A DNA stretch of 64,000 nucleotides from Erwinia endophytica (GTDB lineage Bacteria; Pseudomonadota; Gammaproteobacteria; Enterobacterales; Enterobacteriaceae), in contig NZ_RQVV01000037.1 in NCBI RefSeq assembly GCF_009295515.1, forward strand, positions 43,022 to 107,021, written 5' to 3'. Every line of letters starts with the position of its first letter. The first letter of the stretch is position 1. Both the position numbers and the translations under genes were made by a program. The notes under the pieces were generated by a model. That model did no database searches. It saw only the letters and a list, made by a program, of their open reading frames with translations, and had not been told where the DNA came from. Below, piece after piece: positions 32,600-44,143 of the stretch.

Positions 32600-33554
32600 A
32601 CCCCTTCCAGATGGATTCCACTGGTTTGCCGTCCAGTAGCAACACCAGACCTTCGGACTGCGGGGCTATTTGCCCAATACAGGTGAACGGTACGTTGTAA
32701 TGCCCCAGCGCCATATCCAGCGCGCCACGATTGATTTCTGGCACGGTAAAACACAGTTCGTAATCTTCTCCGCCGCTCAGCGCCCAACCTAAGGCCTGCT
32801 CTGGCGCAAAATGTTGCCTGAGCGCCACCGAAAGCGGTAGTGCATCCAGGTTCAGACGCGCGCCACAATCACTGGCTTGCAGAATATGGCGCAGATCAGA
32901 GATCAATCCATCAGAGAGATCGATAGCCGCACTGGCGAGAGAGCGCAGTGCCTGCCCCTGTAGAATACGTGGCACCGGACGCAGATGACGCTTGATCAGT
33001 GCCTCATGCGCCGCAGGATCGTTAACCTGCATCCGGTGCTGTAATAATGCCAGACCGGCAGCACTGTCACCCAGCGTACCGGTCACGTAAATCCAGTCTC
33101 CGGGACGTGCACCTGAACGCTTCAGCGCTTTGCCCTGCGGTACCAGACCATGAATACCCAACGTCATGCTCAGCGGCCCACGCGTGGTATCACCGCCGAT
33201 CAATTGCATATTGTAGTAATCGAGCAGCTCGAACAAGCTACGGCTAAAATCTTTCAGCCAGGCTTCGTTCACCGAGGGCAACGTCAACGCCAGCGTCAAC
33301 CATGCCGGATCTGCGCCCATGGCAGCCAGGTCGCTGAGATTAACGGCCAGCGCCTTGTAGCCAAGATCAGCTGGATGAATATCACGCAGGAAGTGTACGC
33401 CTTCAACCAGCGTATCAGTACTGATCGCCAGGGTTTGTTTTTCCGGCAGAGTCAGTAGTGCGCAGTCGTCACCGATGCCCTTTTCCACATCGCGACGAGA
33501 GCTTGTCACACGGTCAAAATAACGCGTGATAAGTTCGAATTCGCCACAGGCCAT
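32577..33554 (-). CDS. thiL: Thiamine-monophosphate kinase
   Basis: It phosphorylates thiamine phosphate to thiamine diphosphate, the cofactor of Dxs encoded nearby. The N-terminal motif GIGDDCALL and the block DTLVEGVHF are the Mg-ATP site; [10 protein letters not shown] is the C-terminal signature. The ATG at 33554 gives MACGEFELI and 325 residues, as in E. coli. The frame is open a further 64 codons into nusB but has no family match there. It follows nusB by 55 bases. Confidence 0.97.
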   Translation of the reverse strand: MACGEFELITRYFDRVTSSRRDVEKGIGDDCALLTLPEKQTLAISTDTLVEGVHFLRDIHPADLGYKALAVNLSDLAAMGADPAWLTLALTLPSVNEAWLKDFSRSLFELLDYYNMQLIGGDTTRGPLSMTLGIHGLVPQGKALKRSGARPGDWIYVTGTLGDSAAGLALLQHRMQVNDPAAHEALIKRHLRPVPRILQGQALRSLASAAIDLSDGLISDLRHILQASDCGARLNLDALPLSVALRQHFAPEQALGWALSGGEDYELCFTVPEINRGALDMALGHYNVPFTCIGQIAPQSEGLVLLLDGKPVESIWKGFEHFGQR

Positions 33555-33609
33555 ACATGTGTTCCGCATCTGAAAATAAAGAAGGCCGGATGATTCCGAC
33601 CTGGGAGGA

Positions 33610-34029
33610 TTACTTTTTATTGGGGCGGATATGTGGCGCGGCTTTGTCCAGTACACCGTTGACGAACTTGTGACTGTCTTCAGCACCAAACACTTTGGCC
33701 AGCTCAATCCCCTCATTGATTGCCACTTTATAGGGAACATCGGCACGCTTGCTCAGCTCATACAACGAGATGCGCAGAACCGCCTTCTCTACCTGACCCA
33801 GTTCTTCCAACTGGCGAGACAGATAAGGCTTCATCAAACCGTCGAGGTACGCGCTGTTGGTGGCAACGCCGCTCAGCAGCTCGCGGAAATAGCCGATATC
33901 AACGTCTTTAACGTCTTGCTCCGCCAGAAACTGATATTCGACATCAGCGATATCGTTATGAGATAACTGCCAGGAGTAAAGCGCCTGGACGGCACATTCA
34001 CGGGCGCGGCGACGAGCAGCAGGTTTCAC
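33610..34029 (-). CDS. nusB: Transcription antitermination protein NusB
   Basis: A 139-residue all-helical protein that binds boxA RNA with NusE (S10) in rRNA antitermination. The N-terminus [20 protein letters not shown] contains the Arg-rich RNA-binding segment. Length equals E. coli NusB. It lies 17 bases after ribH in the nrdR-ribD-ribH-nusB-thiL-pgpA cluster. Confidence 0.97.
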   Translation of the reverse strand: MKPAARRRARECAVQALYSWQLSHNDIADVEYQFLAEQDVKDVDIGYFRELLSGVATNSAYLDGLMKPYLSRQLEELGQVEKAVLRISLYELSKRADVPYKVAINEGIELAKVFGAEDSHKFVNGVLDKAAPHIRPNKK

Positions 34030-34046
34030 AAAATTCCCCTTAAAGA

Positions 34047-34517
34047 TCAGGCTTTGATGGCTTTCAATACATTAATCATTTCAAGTGCGGTCAGGGCAGC
34101 TTCCGCGCCCTTGTTACCCGCTTTAGTCCCAGCGCGTTCAATGGCCTGCTCGATGTTTTCCGTGGTCAGGACCCCAAAAGCAACCGGGATATCACTGTTC
34201 ATGGCGACACTGGCCAGACCCGAGCTGGCTTCACCCGCCACATATTCGAAGTGGGCAGTGCCACCACGAATGACGGTTCCCAACGCAACCACCGCATCAT
34301 GCTTACCGGCTTTCGCCAGCGCGCGAGCGGCGATGGGCATTTCATAGGCACCCGGCACCCAAACTACGGTGATGTTTTCATCTTTCACCTGACCGATACG
34401 TTTTAATGCATCAAGGGCGCCGCTCAGCAGGCTGTCGTTGATAAAATTGTTGAAACGCGCAATAACAATCGCCACGCGCGCATCAGGGGTAGCAACAGCA
34501 GCTTCAATAACGTTCAT
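34047..34517 (-). CDS. ribH: 6,7-dimethyl-8-ribityllumazine synthase
   Basis: It condenses 5-amino-6-ribitylaminouracil with 3,4-dihydroxybutanone phosphate, the penultimate riboflavin step; also called ribE in E. coli. The substrate-site motifs [15 protein letters not shown] and [14 protein letters not shown] are present; His in the last is catalytic. It has 156 residues, forming an icosahedral 60-mer in E. coli. It lies between ribD and nusB. Confidence 0.97.
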   Translation of the reverse strand: MNVIEAAVATPDARVAIVIARFNNFINDSLLSGALDALKRIGQVKDENITVVWVPGAYEMPIAARALAKAGKHDAVVALGTVIRGGTAHFEYVAGEASSGLASVAMNSDIPVAFGVLTTENIEQAIERAGTKAGNKGAEAALTALEMINVLKAIKA

Positions 34518-34643
34518 AATTTTCCTTTCTGGGTTCCGTTGTTATGGCCCCGCAGGGGGGCGGATTCTATCACACTCTTGAAGGGGCTGCTTCCGGAGAT
34601 TTACTCCATTACGGCCAGGCTACGTCATTAATGCCAAACGCAG

Positions 34644-35750
34644 TCAAACATCAGGGGTCAGGATAAGACGCAAATCTGGCCCAACCTGTCGAATATCGCT
34701 GAATTTCATCATCGGCGCTTCAGAAAGTTGTGCTAAACCAGGTAAATGGCACAAACCGCGCGCTGTATCGCCAAGCAGTTTGGGTGCCAGATAAATGATC
34801 AATTCATCGACTCCCCCCGCGCTCAACAGTGCGCCAGCCAGTCTGGCTCCGGCCTCAACCCATACACTGTTAATCTCGCGCTGTCCCAACAGCAACAGCA
34901 ACGAGACCAAATCCACCTGCTCGTCGCGCAGAGGAACGGTAAGCTGCTCCACATTCTCCGGCCACGCCAGCGTATCGGTCTGCCCTCGCGCCAACCAGGT
35001 CTGCCCGGGCTGTGCAATCAGGCGGTGCTGCGGCGTAACGCGATGATGGCTGTCGATCACCACCCGCACCGGCTGACGTAATTCTTGTGACCCATAAAGG
35101 GTCTGAGTCTCGCGGTCCAGTTCATCCCAGCGCACCGTCAACGACGGATTATCGGCCAACACGGTGGCGCTGCTGGTCAGGATAGCCGAACTTTGCGCCC
35201 GCAGTCGCTGAACATCACGACGCGCTTCAGGCGAGGTAATCCACTGGCTTTCACCGCTGGCCAGCGCCGTGCGTCCGTCCAGCGAGGCGCCCATTTTGAG
35301 TTGTACCCACGGAAAACCGGTGCGCATACGCTTGAAGAAACCACGATTCAGCGCTTCCGCTTCCGGCATCATCACCCCATGACTGACGGCTATCCCCGCT
35401 TGCTGGAGGCGGTATAAACCCCGCCCTGCCACATGTGGATTCGGATCCTGCATTGCCACGACCACCCGGCTAACGCCCGCGGCAATTAAGGCATCACAAC
35501 ATGGCGGAGTCCGACCGTGATGGCTACAGGGCTCCAGCGTCACATAGACAGTGGCACCAAGGGCTTTATCACCCGCCATACGTAATGCATGGACTTCAGC
35601 ATGCGGTTCACCAGCACGGAGATGATACCCTTCGCCAACCACCTTATCATCACGGACAATAACACAACCGACATTGGGGTTCGGGGTGGTAGTGAAACGC
35701 CCACGACGGGCCAGTTCAAGAGCCCGCGCCATGTAGATTTCATCTGTCAT
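34644..35750 (-). CDS. ribD: Bifunctional riboflavin deaminase/reductase RibD
   Basis: An N-terminal cytidine deaminase-like domain (about 1-145) has the zinc motif HAEVHAL and PCSHHGRTPPC. A C-terminal reductase domain (about 146-368) shares the dihydrofolate reductase fold. Together they carry out the second and third pyrimidine steps of riboflavin synthesis. Length 368 matches E. coli (367). It begins three bases after nrdR; a 126-base gap separates it from ribH. Confidence 0.97.
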   Translation of the reverse strand: MTDEIYMARALELARRGRFTTTPNPNVGCVIVRDDKVVGEGYHLRAGEPHAEVHALRMAGDKALGATVYVTLEPCSHHGRTPPCCDALIAAGVSRVVVAMQDPNPHVAGRGLYRLQQAGIAVSHGVMMPEAEALNRGFFKRMRTGFPWVQLKMGASLDGRTALASGESQWITSPEARRDVQRLRAQSSAILTSSATVLADNPSLTVRWDELDRETQTLYGSQELRQPVRVVIDSHHRVTPQHRLIAQPGQTWLARGQTDTLAWPENVEQLTVPLRDEQVDLVSLLLLLGQREINSVWVEAGARLAGALLSAGGVDELIIYLAPKLLGDTARGLCHLPGLAQLSEAPMMKFSDIRQVGPDLRLILTPDV

Positions 35751-35753
35751 ACT

Positions 35754-36203
35754 TCAGTCCTGTAAGCGTGCTATCTCTTCACCGAATTCACGGATATCTT
35801 CAAAACTACGGTAAACCGAAGCAAAACGGATATAAGCCACTTTATCCAGCTTTTTCAGCTCATCCATCACCAGATTGCCGATCATTTTACTGGGTACCTC
35901 ACGCTCGCCAGTGGAGCGAAGCTGGCTCTTGATATGGCTGATAGCGGTCTCGACATCATCCGAATTCACCGGACGCTTCTCCAGTGCCTTCAACATGCCG
36001 CTGCACAGCTTATCTTCATTAAACGGTTCACGAATATCGTTACTTTTCACGACGCGCGGCATCACCAGCTCAGCCACTTCAAAAGTGGTGAAACGTTCAT
36101 GACAAACCAGACACTGACGACGACGACGTACCGAGGTCCCTTCCCCCACCAGACGGGAATCAATCACTTTGGTATCCACAGCGGAACAGAACGGGCAATG
36201 CAT
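35754..36203 (-). CDS. nrdR: Transcriptional repressor NrdR
   Basis: It represses ribonucleotide reductase genes in response to dATP and ATP. The zinc ribbon has the cysteine pairs MHCPFC (C3, C6) and CLVC (C31, C34). The ATP-cone domain follows at about 49-139 with [15 protein letters not shown]. The ATG at 36203 gives 149 residues, the E. coli length. The frame is open upstream but without similarity. First gene of the riboflavin/nusB cluster. Confidence 0.97.
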   Translation of the reverse strand: MHCPFCSAVDTKVIDSRLVGEGTSVRRRRQCLVCHERFTTFEVAELVMPRVVKSNDIREPFNEDKLCSGMLKALEKRPVNSDDVETAISHIKSQLRSTGEREVPSKMIGNLVMDELKKLDKVAYIRFASVYRSFEDIREFGEEIARLQD

Positions 36204-36415
36204 GGTGCTTCCTGATAATTCTGGAGATTTAACCACAGTGTAGCGCGAAGTAGACGCTAACAAAATAACGCACGGTCCATTTCCTTCTGTTGCAGAAGGG
36301 TCCATCCACCGACACTTTCAGACAGACAACGGCAGAACCGGAGGGTCTTTCCCGCTATAATAACTCCGCTATACAGTGTAACATTTTATCTTACAAAGGA
36401 TTAACCAGAGGATAT

Positions 36416-37039
36416 ATGGGACTGTTTAATATCGTCAGCGAGGCAGGTGATAAATTATGGGGTTCTGTTACTGCCTCCGCTGAGAAAAAAATCGTTTTAT
36501 TGCTGGCGACACTGCTGCTGGCGGGTTGTGCAACCCCCAGGCAACAGTCTGAACTGGATAAGTTGCATAATCAGGTTGGCCAACTTAATAACGAGATGCG
36601 CCAGTTAACGCAACAGGCCTCGGCACTAACGCAACAAACGAGACTCAACCGCCATTCCACGCAAGGTGCCTGGCTGGTGCCTGCCGCCAACACCCCCGTA
36701 GAGCTGAAAAGCCAGGCCGGTGATGTTCGGCTGTCACTAAGCCAGGTACAAGCGGATGCCAACGGAACACTAGCCCTCCTGCATATCCATGCGGTTGGGG
36801 AGAACAGCCTGCCCGCCTTTACAGCCCAAATTACCTGGGGAGAAATGGCTCCTGGCACTGACCAACCGTTACAATCCGACCGCCAGCAGCAAACTATCCA
36901 TGTGTCAAATGGGTTGCTGCCACGACGCGACGCGACGGTGCCGCTGCGACTGAGCAACATTATGCCGGATCAATTAGGTTACGTCCGGGTTCATGGCCTG
37001 CTACTCACCGATAATACCCAGCGTATCAACCTCCCATAA
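36416..37039 (+). CDS. yajI: YajI-like lipoprotein with a Kbp-like N-terminal extension
   Basis: A 207-residue DUF3251/YajI-type protein. The lipobox LLLAGC lies near residue 40, followed by a coiled-coil-like heptad region (QSELDKLHNQVGQLNNEMRQ) and the YajI domain. The position beside nrdR and secF matches E. coli yajI. Oddly, the hydrophobic signal is preceded by about 25 residues starting MGLFNIVSEAGDKLWGSV, which closely resemble the N-terminus of the unrelated protein Kbp/YgaU. No usual start codon lies nearer to the signal segment, and ATG 36416 has an AGAGGA-type Shine-Dalgarno. A gene fusion is likely. Lipoprotein processing with so long an n-region is uncertain. Confidence 0.75.
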   Translation: MGLFNIVSEAGDKLWGSVTASAEKKIVLLLATLLLAGCATPRQQSELDKLHNQVGQLNNEMRQLTQQASALTQQTRLNRHSTQGAWLVPAANTPVELKSQAGDVRLSLSQVQADANGTLALLHIHAVGENSLPAFTAQITWGEMAPGTDQPLQSDRQQQTIHVSNGLLPRRDATVPLRLSNIMPDQLGYVRVHGLLLTDNTQRINLP

Positions 37040-37064
37040 AAAAGGCCGCATTAGCGGCCTTTTC
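37038..37064. terminator. Bidirectional terminator between yajI and secF
   Basis: The stem AAAGGCCGC/GCGGCCTTT (37041-37062) is flanked by T-runs on both strands. It separates the convergent genes yajI and secF. Confidence 0.85.
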
Positions 37065-37085
37065 CTGTTCAGCATTCATCCGTCG

Positions 37086-38054
37086 TTATGGCAAAATTGA
37101 AGGCTGATCCGCCCCCTCTTTTTCCACTTTCTGCTGCAACAAATGCTCACGCTTCATCCCCAGCTTCAGCGCCAGCGCCGATGCGACATAGATGGATGAG
37201 ACGGTCCCGATAGAAACGCCAATTAGCATGGTCAGTGAGAAACCCTTCAGCAATGCGCCGCCGAAAATAAACAGCATCAACACCACTACCAGAGTAGTGG
37301 CAGACGTCATAATGGTACGGCTCAGCGTTTGCGTCAGCGAAACATTGAAGATTTCGTAAGGCGTACCGCGACGGATCTTGCGGAAGTTCTCACGAATACG
37401 ATCCGAGACCACAATACTGTCATTCAGCGAGTAACCAATCACTGACATCAGCGAAGCGATAATGGTCAAATCAATCTCAATATGGAACAGAGAAAGAATT
37501 CCCATGGTAATGATCACATCATGCGCCAACGCCAATACAGCGCCCAACGCCAGTCGCCATTCAAAACGGAAACCAACGTAGATCAGAATGGCGATCAACG
37601 CGACCAGCAACGCCATACCGCCAGTCTGCGCCAGATCGCTACCCACGCTCGGACCGACAAACTCGATACGCTTCACCGTGGCATTTTGCTGGCTGGCCTG
37701 GTTGATGGTAGCGACCACCTTGTTGCCCAGTTCCTGCCCCGCATTGCCCTCATGGGGAGACAAGCGCACCAGTACATCACGGCTACTGCCAAAGTTCTGT
37801 ACCTGTGGATCGGTGAAACCAGAGTGCTGAAGCACACCGCGCAGTGTGTCCAAATCCGCTGGTTTCTCCAGGGTAATTTCGATAACCGTACCGCCGGTGA
37901 AATCCAGCCCCCAGTTAAATCCTTTCATGCCCATGATAACAAACGAGGCTATCAACAGCAGACCAGAAAGGGTAAAGGCCAGCTTGTCCCAGCGCATAAA
38001 GTCATACACTTTACGCCCGTAGTTTAGTTGTTCAACGCTATAGTCCTGTGCCAC
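37086..38054 (-). CDS. secF: Protein translocase subunit SecF
   Basis: An inner-membrane partner of SecD that uses the proton motive force to pull proteins through SecYEG. It has six membrane helices with a large first periplasmic loop (P1 domain, about 40-140). The D/G-rich motif [10 protein letters not shown] follows helix 1. The GTG at 38054 with a GAGGAG Shine-Dalgarno gives [10 protein letters not shown] and 322 residues; E. coli secF also begins at this residue. It lies 10 bases after secD. Confidence 0.97.
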   Translation of the reverse strand: MAQDYSVEQLNYGRKVYDFMRWDKLAFTLSGLLLIASFVIMGMKGFNWGLDFTGGTVIEITLEKPADLDTLRGVLQHSGFTDPQVQNFGSSRDVLVRLSPHEGNAGQELGNKVVATINQASQQNATVKRIEFVGPSVGSDLAQTGGMALLVALIAILIYVGFRFEWRLALGAVLALAHDVIITMGILSLFHIEIDLTIIASLMSVIGYSLNDSIVVSDRIRENFRKIRRGTPYEIFNVSLTQTLSRTIMTSATTLVVVLMLFIFGGALLKGFSLTMLIGVSIGTVSSIYVASALALKLGMKREHLLQQKVEKEGADQPSILP

Positions 38055-38064
38055 AACGCACTCC

Positions 38065-39912
38065 TCAAATAGACAGCTTGTTGACGCGTTTGCCGCCGTA
38101 CAACAGGTTGACGATGGCGCGGGTACCGACAATCGCGGTAAACATAGACGTCACCACCCCAATTGCCGTGGTGATAGCAAAACCTTTGATCGAACCTGTA
38201 CCCACAGCGTACAGGATAATGGCGGTAATAAGCGTGGTGACGTTGGCATCGACGATACTGGAGAATGCCCCGCTGTAACCTTCATGAATCGCCTGCTGAA
38301 CAGAACGCCCGTTCTTCAACTCTTCTTTGATACGCTCATTAATCAATACATTGGCATCAACCGCCACCGCCAGCGTCAACACGATACCGGCAATACCCGG
38401 CATGGTCAGCGTCGCCCCCGGCAACAGAGACATAATCCCGACAATCAGCACCAGGTTCGCCACCAGCGCCGTTGTGGCGATCAGACCGAACTTACGGTAA
38501 TAAACCACCATAAAGACGATAGAGGCGATCAAACCCCACAGACAGGCCTCCAGACCCTGAGTAATGTTCTGCTGTCCCATTGTTGGGCCGATGGTGCGTT
38601 CTTCAACAATCTGAATTGGTGCAATCAATGCGCCCGCACGCAGCAGCAGCGACAACTGACGGGCTTCGTTCGGGTTGCTGATGCCTGTAATGCGGAAGCT
38701 GTTACCCAGACGAGACTGGATATTCGCCACGTTGATCACTTCTTCCTGCTTCACCAATATCGCCCGGCCATTGGCATCTTTCTTACCACTGTCTTTGTAT
38801 TCGACAAACAGGGTCGCCATTGGCTTGCCAATATTATCCTTGGTGAAGTTGGACATAATGTTACCACCCGCACTGTCCAGCGATATATTGACCTGTGCCT
38901 GGTTGTATTCATCCATGCTTGAAGTGGAATCCGTGATGTGATCACCCGTCAGGATCACACGTTTGTACAGTGTTACCGGCTGACCATCCCGAGTGTATTT
39001 CACTTCGGAATCGCCCGGTACACGGCCATTAACGGCTGCGGTCGGATCAACAGAGGTATTAACCAGACGGAATTCCAGCGTGGCTGTCGCCCCCAGAATC
39101 TCTTTCGCCCGCGCCGTATCCTGAATACCTGGCAGTTCCACCACGATACGGTCAGATCCCTGACGCTGCACCAGCGGCTCAGCCACGCCCAGTTGGTTAA
39201 CACGATTACGCAGGATATTGATATTCTGCTGCACCGCGTATTCACGCGCTTCACGCAGACGATCGTCGGTCATCACTGCTCGCAGGATATTGCTGCCGCT
39301 GGCGTTAATAACCAGGTCACGATGACGCCCCGTCAGATAACTGACCGCATTGTCACGTGACTGATTGTCAGGAAAACGAATTTCCAGACCATAGTTATCC
39401 GTTTTGCGCACCGTGGTGTAAGGGATATTTTTGTCACGCAGATCGCTGCGCAGGCTATCGATATTTTGCTCCTGGAGTTTACCCAGCGCGGTATCCATAT
39501 CGACTTCCATCAAAAAGTGAACACCGCCACGCAGATCAAGACCGAGCTTCATCGGTTCCGCAGCCAACAGACGCAGCCAGGTGGGAGTGGCAGGCGCAAG
39601 GTTAAGCGCAACGACATAATTATCGCCAAGCGCCTGAATAATGGCATCACGGGCGCGCAGTTGCACGTCAGCATTGGCAAAACGCGCCATAATCGCGCCA
39701 TTTTCCAGGGCAATGGATTTGCTCTGGATATTGTCTTTCTTCAATACATCCTGGATTTGACCCAGCGTTTGCTCACTGGCGGCGCTTCCGCGCGCACCCG
39801 TGATCTGAACAGCCGGATCCTCACCATAAAGGTTAGGAAGTGCGTACACCAGACCGACGATCAACACGACGATCAACATGATGTACTTCCACAAAGGATA
39901 ACGGTTTAACAC
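38065..39912 (-). CDS. secD: Protein translocase subunit SecD
   Basis: The larger SecDF subunit, with six membrane helices and a big periplasmic P1 region (about 30-450). The RND signature [10 protein letters not shown] follows early, and the conserved Asp in [13 protein letters not shown] lies in a transmembrane helix used for proton flow. Length 615 is the E. coli value. It is part of the tgt-yajC-secD-secF operon. Confidence 0.97.
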   Translation of the reverse strand: MLNRYPLWKYIMLIVVLIVGLVYALPNLYGEDPAVQITGARGSAASEQTLGQIQDVLKKDNIQSKSIALENGAIMARFANADVQLRARDAIIQALGDNYVVALNLAPATPTWLRLLAAEPMKLGLDLRGGVHFLMEVDMDTALGKLQEQNIDSLRSDLRDKNIPYTTVRKTDNYGLEIRFPDNQSRDNAVSYLTGRHRDLVINASGSNILRAVMTDDRLREAREYAVQQNINILRNRVNQLGVAEPLVQRQGSDRIVVELPGIQDTARAKEILGATATLEFRLVNTSVDPTAAVNGRVPGDSEVKYTRDGQPVTLYKRVILTGDHITDSTSSMDEYNQAQVNISLDSAGGNIMSNFTKDNIGKPMATLFVEYKDSGKKDANGRAILVKQEEVINVANIQSRLGNSFRITGISNPNEARQLSLLLRAGALIAPIQIVEERTIGPTMGQQNITQGLEACLWGLIASIVFMVVYYRKFGLIATTALVANLVLIVGIMSLLPGATLTMPGIAGIVLTLAVAVDANVLINERIKEELKNGRSVQQAIHEGYSGAFSSIVDANVTTLITAIILYAVGTGSIKGFAITTAIGVVTSMFTAIVGTRAIVNLLYGGKRVNKLSI

Positions 39913-39938
39913 GGCAGTTCCCTTAGGGAAAACAAAAA

Positions 39939-40271
39939 TTACAGCGCCTTCATTGTACCTTTCGGCAGAACGGCAGCCACGAAATCACGTTTGACAACAA
40001 CTTCGGTTGTATCATTCAGCGCGATTGCCACATAACCAGTTTCAGCCACTTTAGTCACCCGACCTACCAGCCCTCCCGTAGTCAGCACCTCATCCCCTTT
40101 GGAAATAGAATCCATCAGTTTTTTGTGCTCTTTGCTACGCTTTTGCTGTGGGCGCAGGATCATGAAATAGAAGATCAGACCAAAAACCACCAGCATAATG
40201 ACCAGTGAATACGGACTTCCCTGAGATGGCGCCCCAGTAGCGGCCACTGCGTCAGAAATGAACAAGCTCAT
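39939..40271 (-). CDS. yajC: Sec translocon accessory subunit YajC
   Basis: A 110-residue single-pass inner-membrane protein (helix about 22-42) with a C-terminal cytoplasmic domain. It associates with SecDF and YidC, and is not essential in E. coli. The motif [17 protein letters not shown] after the helix is the family hallmark. It lies between tgt (24 bases upstream) and secD (26 bases downstream). Confidence 0.97.
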   Translation of the reverse strand: MSLFISDAVAATGAPSQGSPYSLVIMLVVFGLIFYFMILRPQQKRSKEHKKLMDSISKGDEVLTTGGLVGRVTKVAETGYVAIALNDTTEVVVKRDFVAAVLPKGTMKAL

Positions 40272-40295
40272 TAAATTTCCCTCATTGTTTAATTA

Positions 40296-41836
<1,541 letters not shown>

Positions 41837-41956
41837 ATGAGTGACTTTATCATGTTGTTGGCGACCCTGGCGTTGATCATTGTCGTCATATTCAGCACGG
41901 TTTATTATATAAAACAATCAAATAAATCTCGTCCGGTTACACGACGCATCAAATAG
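41837..41956 (+). CDS. Small single-pass membrane protein, 39 residues
   Basis: A short open frame, MSDFIMLLATLALIIVVIFS at the N-terminus, followed by VYYIKQSNKSRP and a basic end. It predicts one transmembrane helix (about residues 4-25) with a positively charged cytoplasmic tail, so N-out/C-in topology is likely. The Shine-Dalgarno is weak (GTGTGAG upstream of an A-run). A strong terminator on the same strand lies about 60 bases downstream, which supports real transcription. It is not in the E. coli queA-tgt interval. I do not recognise a family, and no function is proposed. Confidence 0.6.
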   Translation: MSDFIMLLATLALIIVVIFSTVYYIKQSNKSRPVTRRIK

Positions 41957-42014
41957 ATGATCCACTATCCAGACATTAAATGAAAAATTTAGCATGTGAT
42001 GGATAGATAAATTG

Positions 42015-42042
42015 AGAGCCGCAGTTAAAGCGGCTCTTTTTT
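42015..42042 (+). terminator. Terminator after the small membrane-protein gene
   Basis: The perfect stem AGAGCCGC/GCGGCTCT is followed by six T on the plus strand. On the minus strand the trailing sequence is only weakly T-rich, so it mainly serves the plus-strand small gene. Confidence 0.85.
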
Positions 42043-42101
42043 ATATTGTAAATCATTAGATTTTATGAATCAGGCACACAAATAAGACACGAAAGCAAAC
42101 A

Positions 42102-43172
42102 TCATTGACCCACCTTCTCATTTACCGCGTCAGGATTATGGGTGATAAACATCGCATCGCCATAACTGAAGAAGCGATATTGCTCCGCCACCGCCTGCTG
42201 ATAAGCCCGCATGGTATTACGATAGCCGGCAAAAGCAGCAACCAGCATGATCAGCGTCGATTCCGGTAGATGGAAATTGGTCACCAACGCATCAACCACC
42301 TGATATGAGTAACCTGGGAAGATAAAAATTTTGGTGTCATCGAAGAATGGTGCAATCAGCGCTCCCTGCGCCGCTTGCGCCGCGCTTTCCAGTGAGCGAA
42401 CCGACGTGGTACCCACCGCCACTACACGATTACCGCGCGCTTTACAGGCCAGAACCGCATCAACGACCTCCTGCGGCACTTCGGCATATTCAGCGTGCAT
42501 GATATGGTCTTCAATGCTTGCAACCCGTACCGGTTGGAAAGTACCCGCACCAACATGCAGAGTCACAAAAGCCGTTTCAACCCCTTTATCCCGTAATGCT
42601 GCCAACATGGACTGATCAAAATGCAGCCCGGCAGTTGGCGCGGCAACGGCGCCTGGGCGTTCGCTGTAAACCGTCTGATACAATTCACGGTCCGCCTGCT
42701 CATCAGGACGATTAATATAAGGAGGCAGCGGCATATGTCCGACCGCATTAAGGATATCCAGCACCGTCCTGGGATCTTCAAAACGCAATTCAAACAACGC
42801 ATCATGGCGCGCAAGCATCGTGGCCTTCACGCTTTCATCATCACCCAGCAACAGCCCGGCACCTGGCTTAGGGGCTTTAGACGAACGAACGTGCGCCAAC
42901 ACGCGATGGTCGTCCAACATCCGTTCCACCAGCACTTCTATTTTGCCGCCGCTGGCTTTGCGACCAAAAACACGCGCCGGAATAACGCGCGTATTGTTGA
43001 ATACCAGCAGATCACCAGGATTGAGCTTATCCAGTAAATCAGTGAATACACCATGCGTCAGCTCACCGTCCGACCCATTAAGCGAAAGCAGACGACAACG
43101 GCTACGCTGCGCCTGCGGATAATGGGCAATTAAAGACTCTGGTAACGCAAAAGAAAAATCGGCAACGCGCAT
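42102..43172 (-). CDS. queA: S-adenosylmethionine:tRNA ribosyltransferase-isomerase
   Basis: It transfers and isomerises the ribosyl group of SAM onto preQ1-tRNA to form epoxyqueuosine. The motifs [28 protein letters not shown] and [19 protein letters not shown] are family blocks. Length 356 equals E. coli. It is detached from tgt by the small plus-strand gene, so it needs its own promoter in the 43173-43378 spacer shared with acpH. Confidence 0.97.
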   Translation of the reverse strand: MRVADFSFALPESLIAHYPQAQRSRCRLLSLNGSDGELTHGVFTDLLDKLNPGDLLVFNNTRVIPARVFGRKASGGKIEVLVERMLDDHRVLAHVRSSKAPKPGAGLLLGDDESVKATMLARHDALFELRFEDPRTVLDILNAVGHMPLPPYINRPDEQADRELYQTVYSERPGAVAAPTAGLHFDQSMLAALRDKGVETAFVTLHVGAGTFQPVRVASIEDHIMHAEYAEVPQEVVDAVLACKARGNRVVAVGTTSVRSLESAAQAAQGALIAPFFDDTKIFIFPGYSYQVVDALVTNFHLPESTLIMLVAAFAGYRNTMRAYQQAVAEQYRFFSYGDAMFITHNPDAVNEKVGQ

Positions 43173-43378
43173 GACGGTTCACTGTCCGGGAAATCAGGGC
43201 GCATATTCTAGCCGAAAACCCACCATATCCAAACAACCTGATCTCTTTTACCCGGTAAAATGCCCGGCATATTCGCTTAAACTGTCAACGTCACAACGGC
43301 GAACACCCGGCAGGATGTGGCTGAGGAAAACCACTGACGCCGATGTGCAGTTAAGGGAGAAGGCGATATACTCCCTCC

Positions 43379-43960
43379 ATGAATTTTCTTGCTCATTTAC
43401 ATTTGGCCTCACTGGCCAACAGTTCACTGCCTGGTAATCTGATGGCGGACTTCGTGCGCGGTAACCCGCGAGAGGTGTGGCCGGAAGATATTGCCGCGGG
43501 CATTCTGCTGCATCGCCGTATCGATGTGATGACCGATTCGTTGCCTGAAGTGCGGGCGGCGCGCGCGTTATTCCGGGCAGAAACCTATCGCGTGGCGCCC
43601 ATTACACTGGACGTCGTCTGGGATCATTTTCTGTCATTAAACTGGGATAAAATTCACCCGACAAAATCGTTACCCGCGTTTCTGGCTGATTGCAGAAAGG
43701 TGATTGAGCCGACATTGCCTGTGACTCCGGCGCGTTTCCAGAATCTTAACCGTTATTTATGGCGCGAACGCTGGATGGAAAAATACGCTGAAGCAAGCTG
43801 GCTGCAGAATGTGCTGAGCGGTATGGCCAGCCGCCGTCCCCGGCTGGCTGCGCTGACCGATTCATACCAGGACTTCATCACACATTACCAACAATTTCAC
43901 ACGTTTTTCTGGCAGTTTTACCCGGGAATGATGGAAAAAGCGGCACTGCAGAGGCTTTAA
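43379..43960 (+). CDS. acpH: Acyl carrier protein phosphodiesterase AcpH
   Basis: It removes the 4'-phosphopantetheine group from acyl carrier protein, in an HD-like fold. The N-terminal [20 protein letters not shown] and the block [13 protein letters not shown] carry the conserved His and Asp. The SRRPRL motif is near the C-terminus. Length 193 equals E. coli. It is divergent from queA, as in E. coli. An ORF starting at 43171 overlaps in another frame and is not real. Confidence 0.95.
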   Translation: MNFLAHLHLASLANSSLPGNLMADFVRGNPREVWPEDIAAGILLHRRIDVMTDSLPEVRAARALFRAETYRVAPITLDVVWDHFLSLNWDKIHPTKSLPAFLADCRKVIEPTLPVTPARFQNLNRYLWRERWMEKYAEASWLQNVLSGMASRRPRLAALTDSYQDFITHYQQFHTFFWQFYPGMMEKAALQRL

Positions 43961-44041
43961 GCGACAGAAAATGCAATCACTCTTGCCCTTTTGGCGAAAA
44001 AGTTTATTGTATGAGATTGCCTTGTGGATTATTATTTTTCA

Positions 44042-44078
44042 ATTGGTTTAACCTATTGGATTAATCGGTAGCTTACAC
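44042..44078 (+). promoter_or_regulatory. Candidate OxyR-binding site
   Basis: Four tetrads ATTG-N7-CTAT-N7-ATCG-N7-ACAC keep the spacing of the OxyR pattern (ATAG-N7-CTAT-N7-ATAG-N7-CTAT). The second is perfect, the first and third differ by one base each, and the last is poor. It lies 66 bases before the peroxiredoxin start. The match is by eye only. Confidence 0.3.
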
Positions 44079-44143
44079 TAATTTACCGACTGATATCATC
44101 CATATATTTATGTCATTAATCCAACTATCTTACAGGAGTGAAC

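Noticed and set aside
32577..33746. Longer thiL start at 33746
   Set aside because: The 64 extra residues overlap nusB out of frame and have no counterpart in ThiL; the start at 33554 gives the family length.
34518..34643. Possible FMN riboswitch in the ribD-ribH spacer
   Set aside because: The spacer is too short and lacks the conserved RFN helices; in enterobacteria this switch precedes ribB.
37482..38922. Plus-strand frames of 181 and 212 codons opposite secF and secD
   Set aside because: Both lie entirely within conserved coding sequence on the other strand.
43171..43437. An 88-codon frame overlapping the acpH start
   Set aside because: It overlaps acpH in another frame, has no domain and covers the promoter spacer.
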